Assembly (NCBI GenBank): GCA_012514785.1
Contig: JAAYZP010000468.1
Span: 1-5,129 of the forward strand
Reading direction: 5' to 3'
DNA: 5,129 bases
DNA from: Propionibacterium sp.
GTDB taxonomy: Bacteria; Actinomycetota; Actinomycetes; Propionibacteriales; Propionibacteriaceae
Positions 4,827 to 5,129 of this stretch are shown here, piece after piece (the first letter of the stretch is position 1; each line of letters opens with the position of its first letter). The notes beneath the pieces were generated by a model. It was not told the origin of the DNA. It ran no database searches and saw only the letters and a program-made list of their open reading frames with translations. The translations under genes were made by a program, and so were the position numbers.

Positions 4827-5129
4827 ATGAACATCCGACGCGCCGCCGCAGCCGGCCTTGCGCTGTGCGTCGTCCTCCTCCAGCTCTGGGCCCTGCCCGC
4901 CAACGCCGAATGGCGCGACGGCCCCTGCCGCGAGGGCGAGGGGCAGACGGTCATCGTCGACTGGTCCCTGACTCCCGACGCCGGCTCCGGCACCGAGCTC
5001 ATCCGCTGCATCCTCCTCGACGACTCCGAGGGGTACCCGGATCGGGGCGCCACAGCTCAGGGGACGGAGGCGGTGTTGGCGTCGGCAGCCATCCGCTACG
5101 CCTTCGTCGGCGTGATCGCCGACGTCAAC
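4827..5129 (+). CDS. Secreted protein under cobalamin riboswitch control, 3' truncated
   Basis: ATG at 4827 follows a strong GGGAGGG; 101 codons are open to the end of the window. The N-terminus is a signal peptide: RR at residues 4-5, a hydrophobic core, and a likely ANA|EW cleavage after residue 27. The Cys at 14 is not in a proper lipobox. The mature start has the pattern PCREGEGQTVIVDW (33-46) and ends the motif with LIRC (58-61), leaving two cysteines (34 and 61) that could form a disulfide. From memory, actinobacteria often carry small exported proteins of the pattern C..G.GVTVVVDF...V.RC near cobalamin riboswitches and ECF-type cobalt/cobalamin transporter genes, sometimes with DUF4430 domains. 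That link and the riboswitch suggest a role in cobalamin or cobalt capture at the cell surface, but no domain is certain from this fragment. Confidence 0.85.
   Translation, partial: MNIRRAAAAGLALCVVLLQLWALPANAEWRDGPCREGEGQTVIVDWSLTPDAGSGTELIRCILLDDSEGYPDRGATAQGTEAVLASAAIRYAFVGVIADVN

Overview
This is a high-GC window, most likely from an actinobacterium. The GC-rich codon use, the probable leaderless promoter and the PmmB-type mutase fit that group; a Propionibacteriaceae-like genome is my guess, not something the sequence proves. All four protein genes are on the + strand, and the first and last run off the window.

Layout: (1) 1-1432 is the C-terminal ~476 residues of a phospho-sugar mutase (alpha-D-phosphohexomutase superfamily, PmmB/PGM2-like). 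(2) 1433-1829 has no gene. It holds a 184-bp palindrome (two 84-bp arms around a 16-nt centre), one copy (A) of a ~50-bp interspersed repeat, and a probable leaderless promoter. (3) 1830-3650 encodes a secreted, membrane-anchored DUF2207 protein with a Gly/Ser tail. (4) 3647-4252 encodes a small uridine-kinase-like P-loop protein that overlaps the DUF2207 stop by 4 nt, so the two are probably co-translated. (5) 4245-4564 is a mosaic of repeats: three more copies of the ~50-bp repeat in alternating orientation (C minus, B plus, D minus), with an imperfect 46-bp tandem repeat between C and B. (6) 4591-4619 is a strong 12-bp GC-rich hairpin. (7) 4642-4826 is a promoter-like box, a compact cobalamin riboswitch, and a leader able to sequester the Shine-Dalgarno sequence in two ways. 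(8) 4827 to the end is the start of a secreted protein under riboswitch control, probably part of cobalamin or cobalt acquisition.

Functionally there are three separate units: sugar-phosphate metabolism (mutase), a DUF2207/kinase pair of unknown joint purpose, and a B12-regulated exported protein. The noncoding DNA is the most unusual part: a long palindrome and a REP/BIME-like repeat family, one copy of which forms the 3' end of the kinase gene, plus a riboswitch with an unusually readable expression platform. I see no transposase, tRNA, rRNA or CRISPR array.
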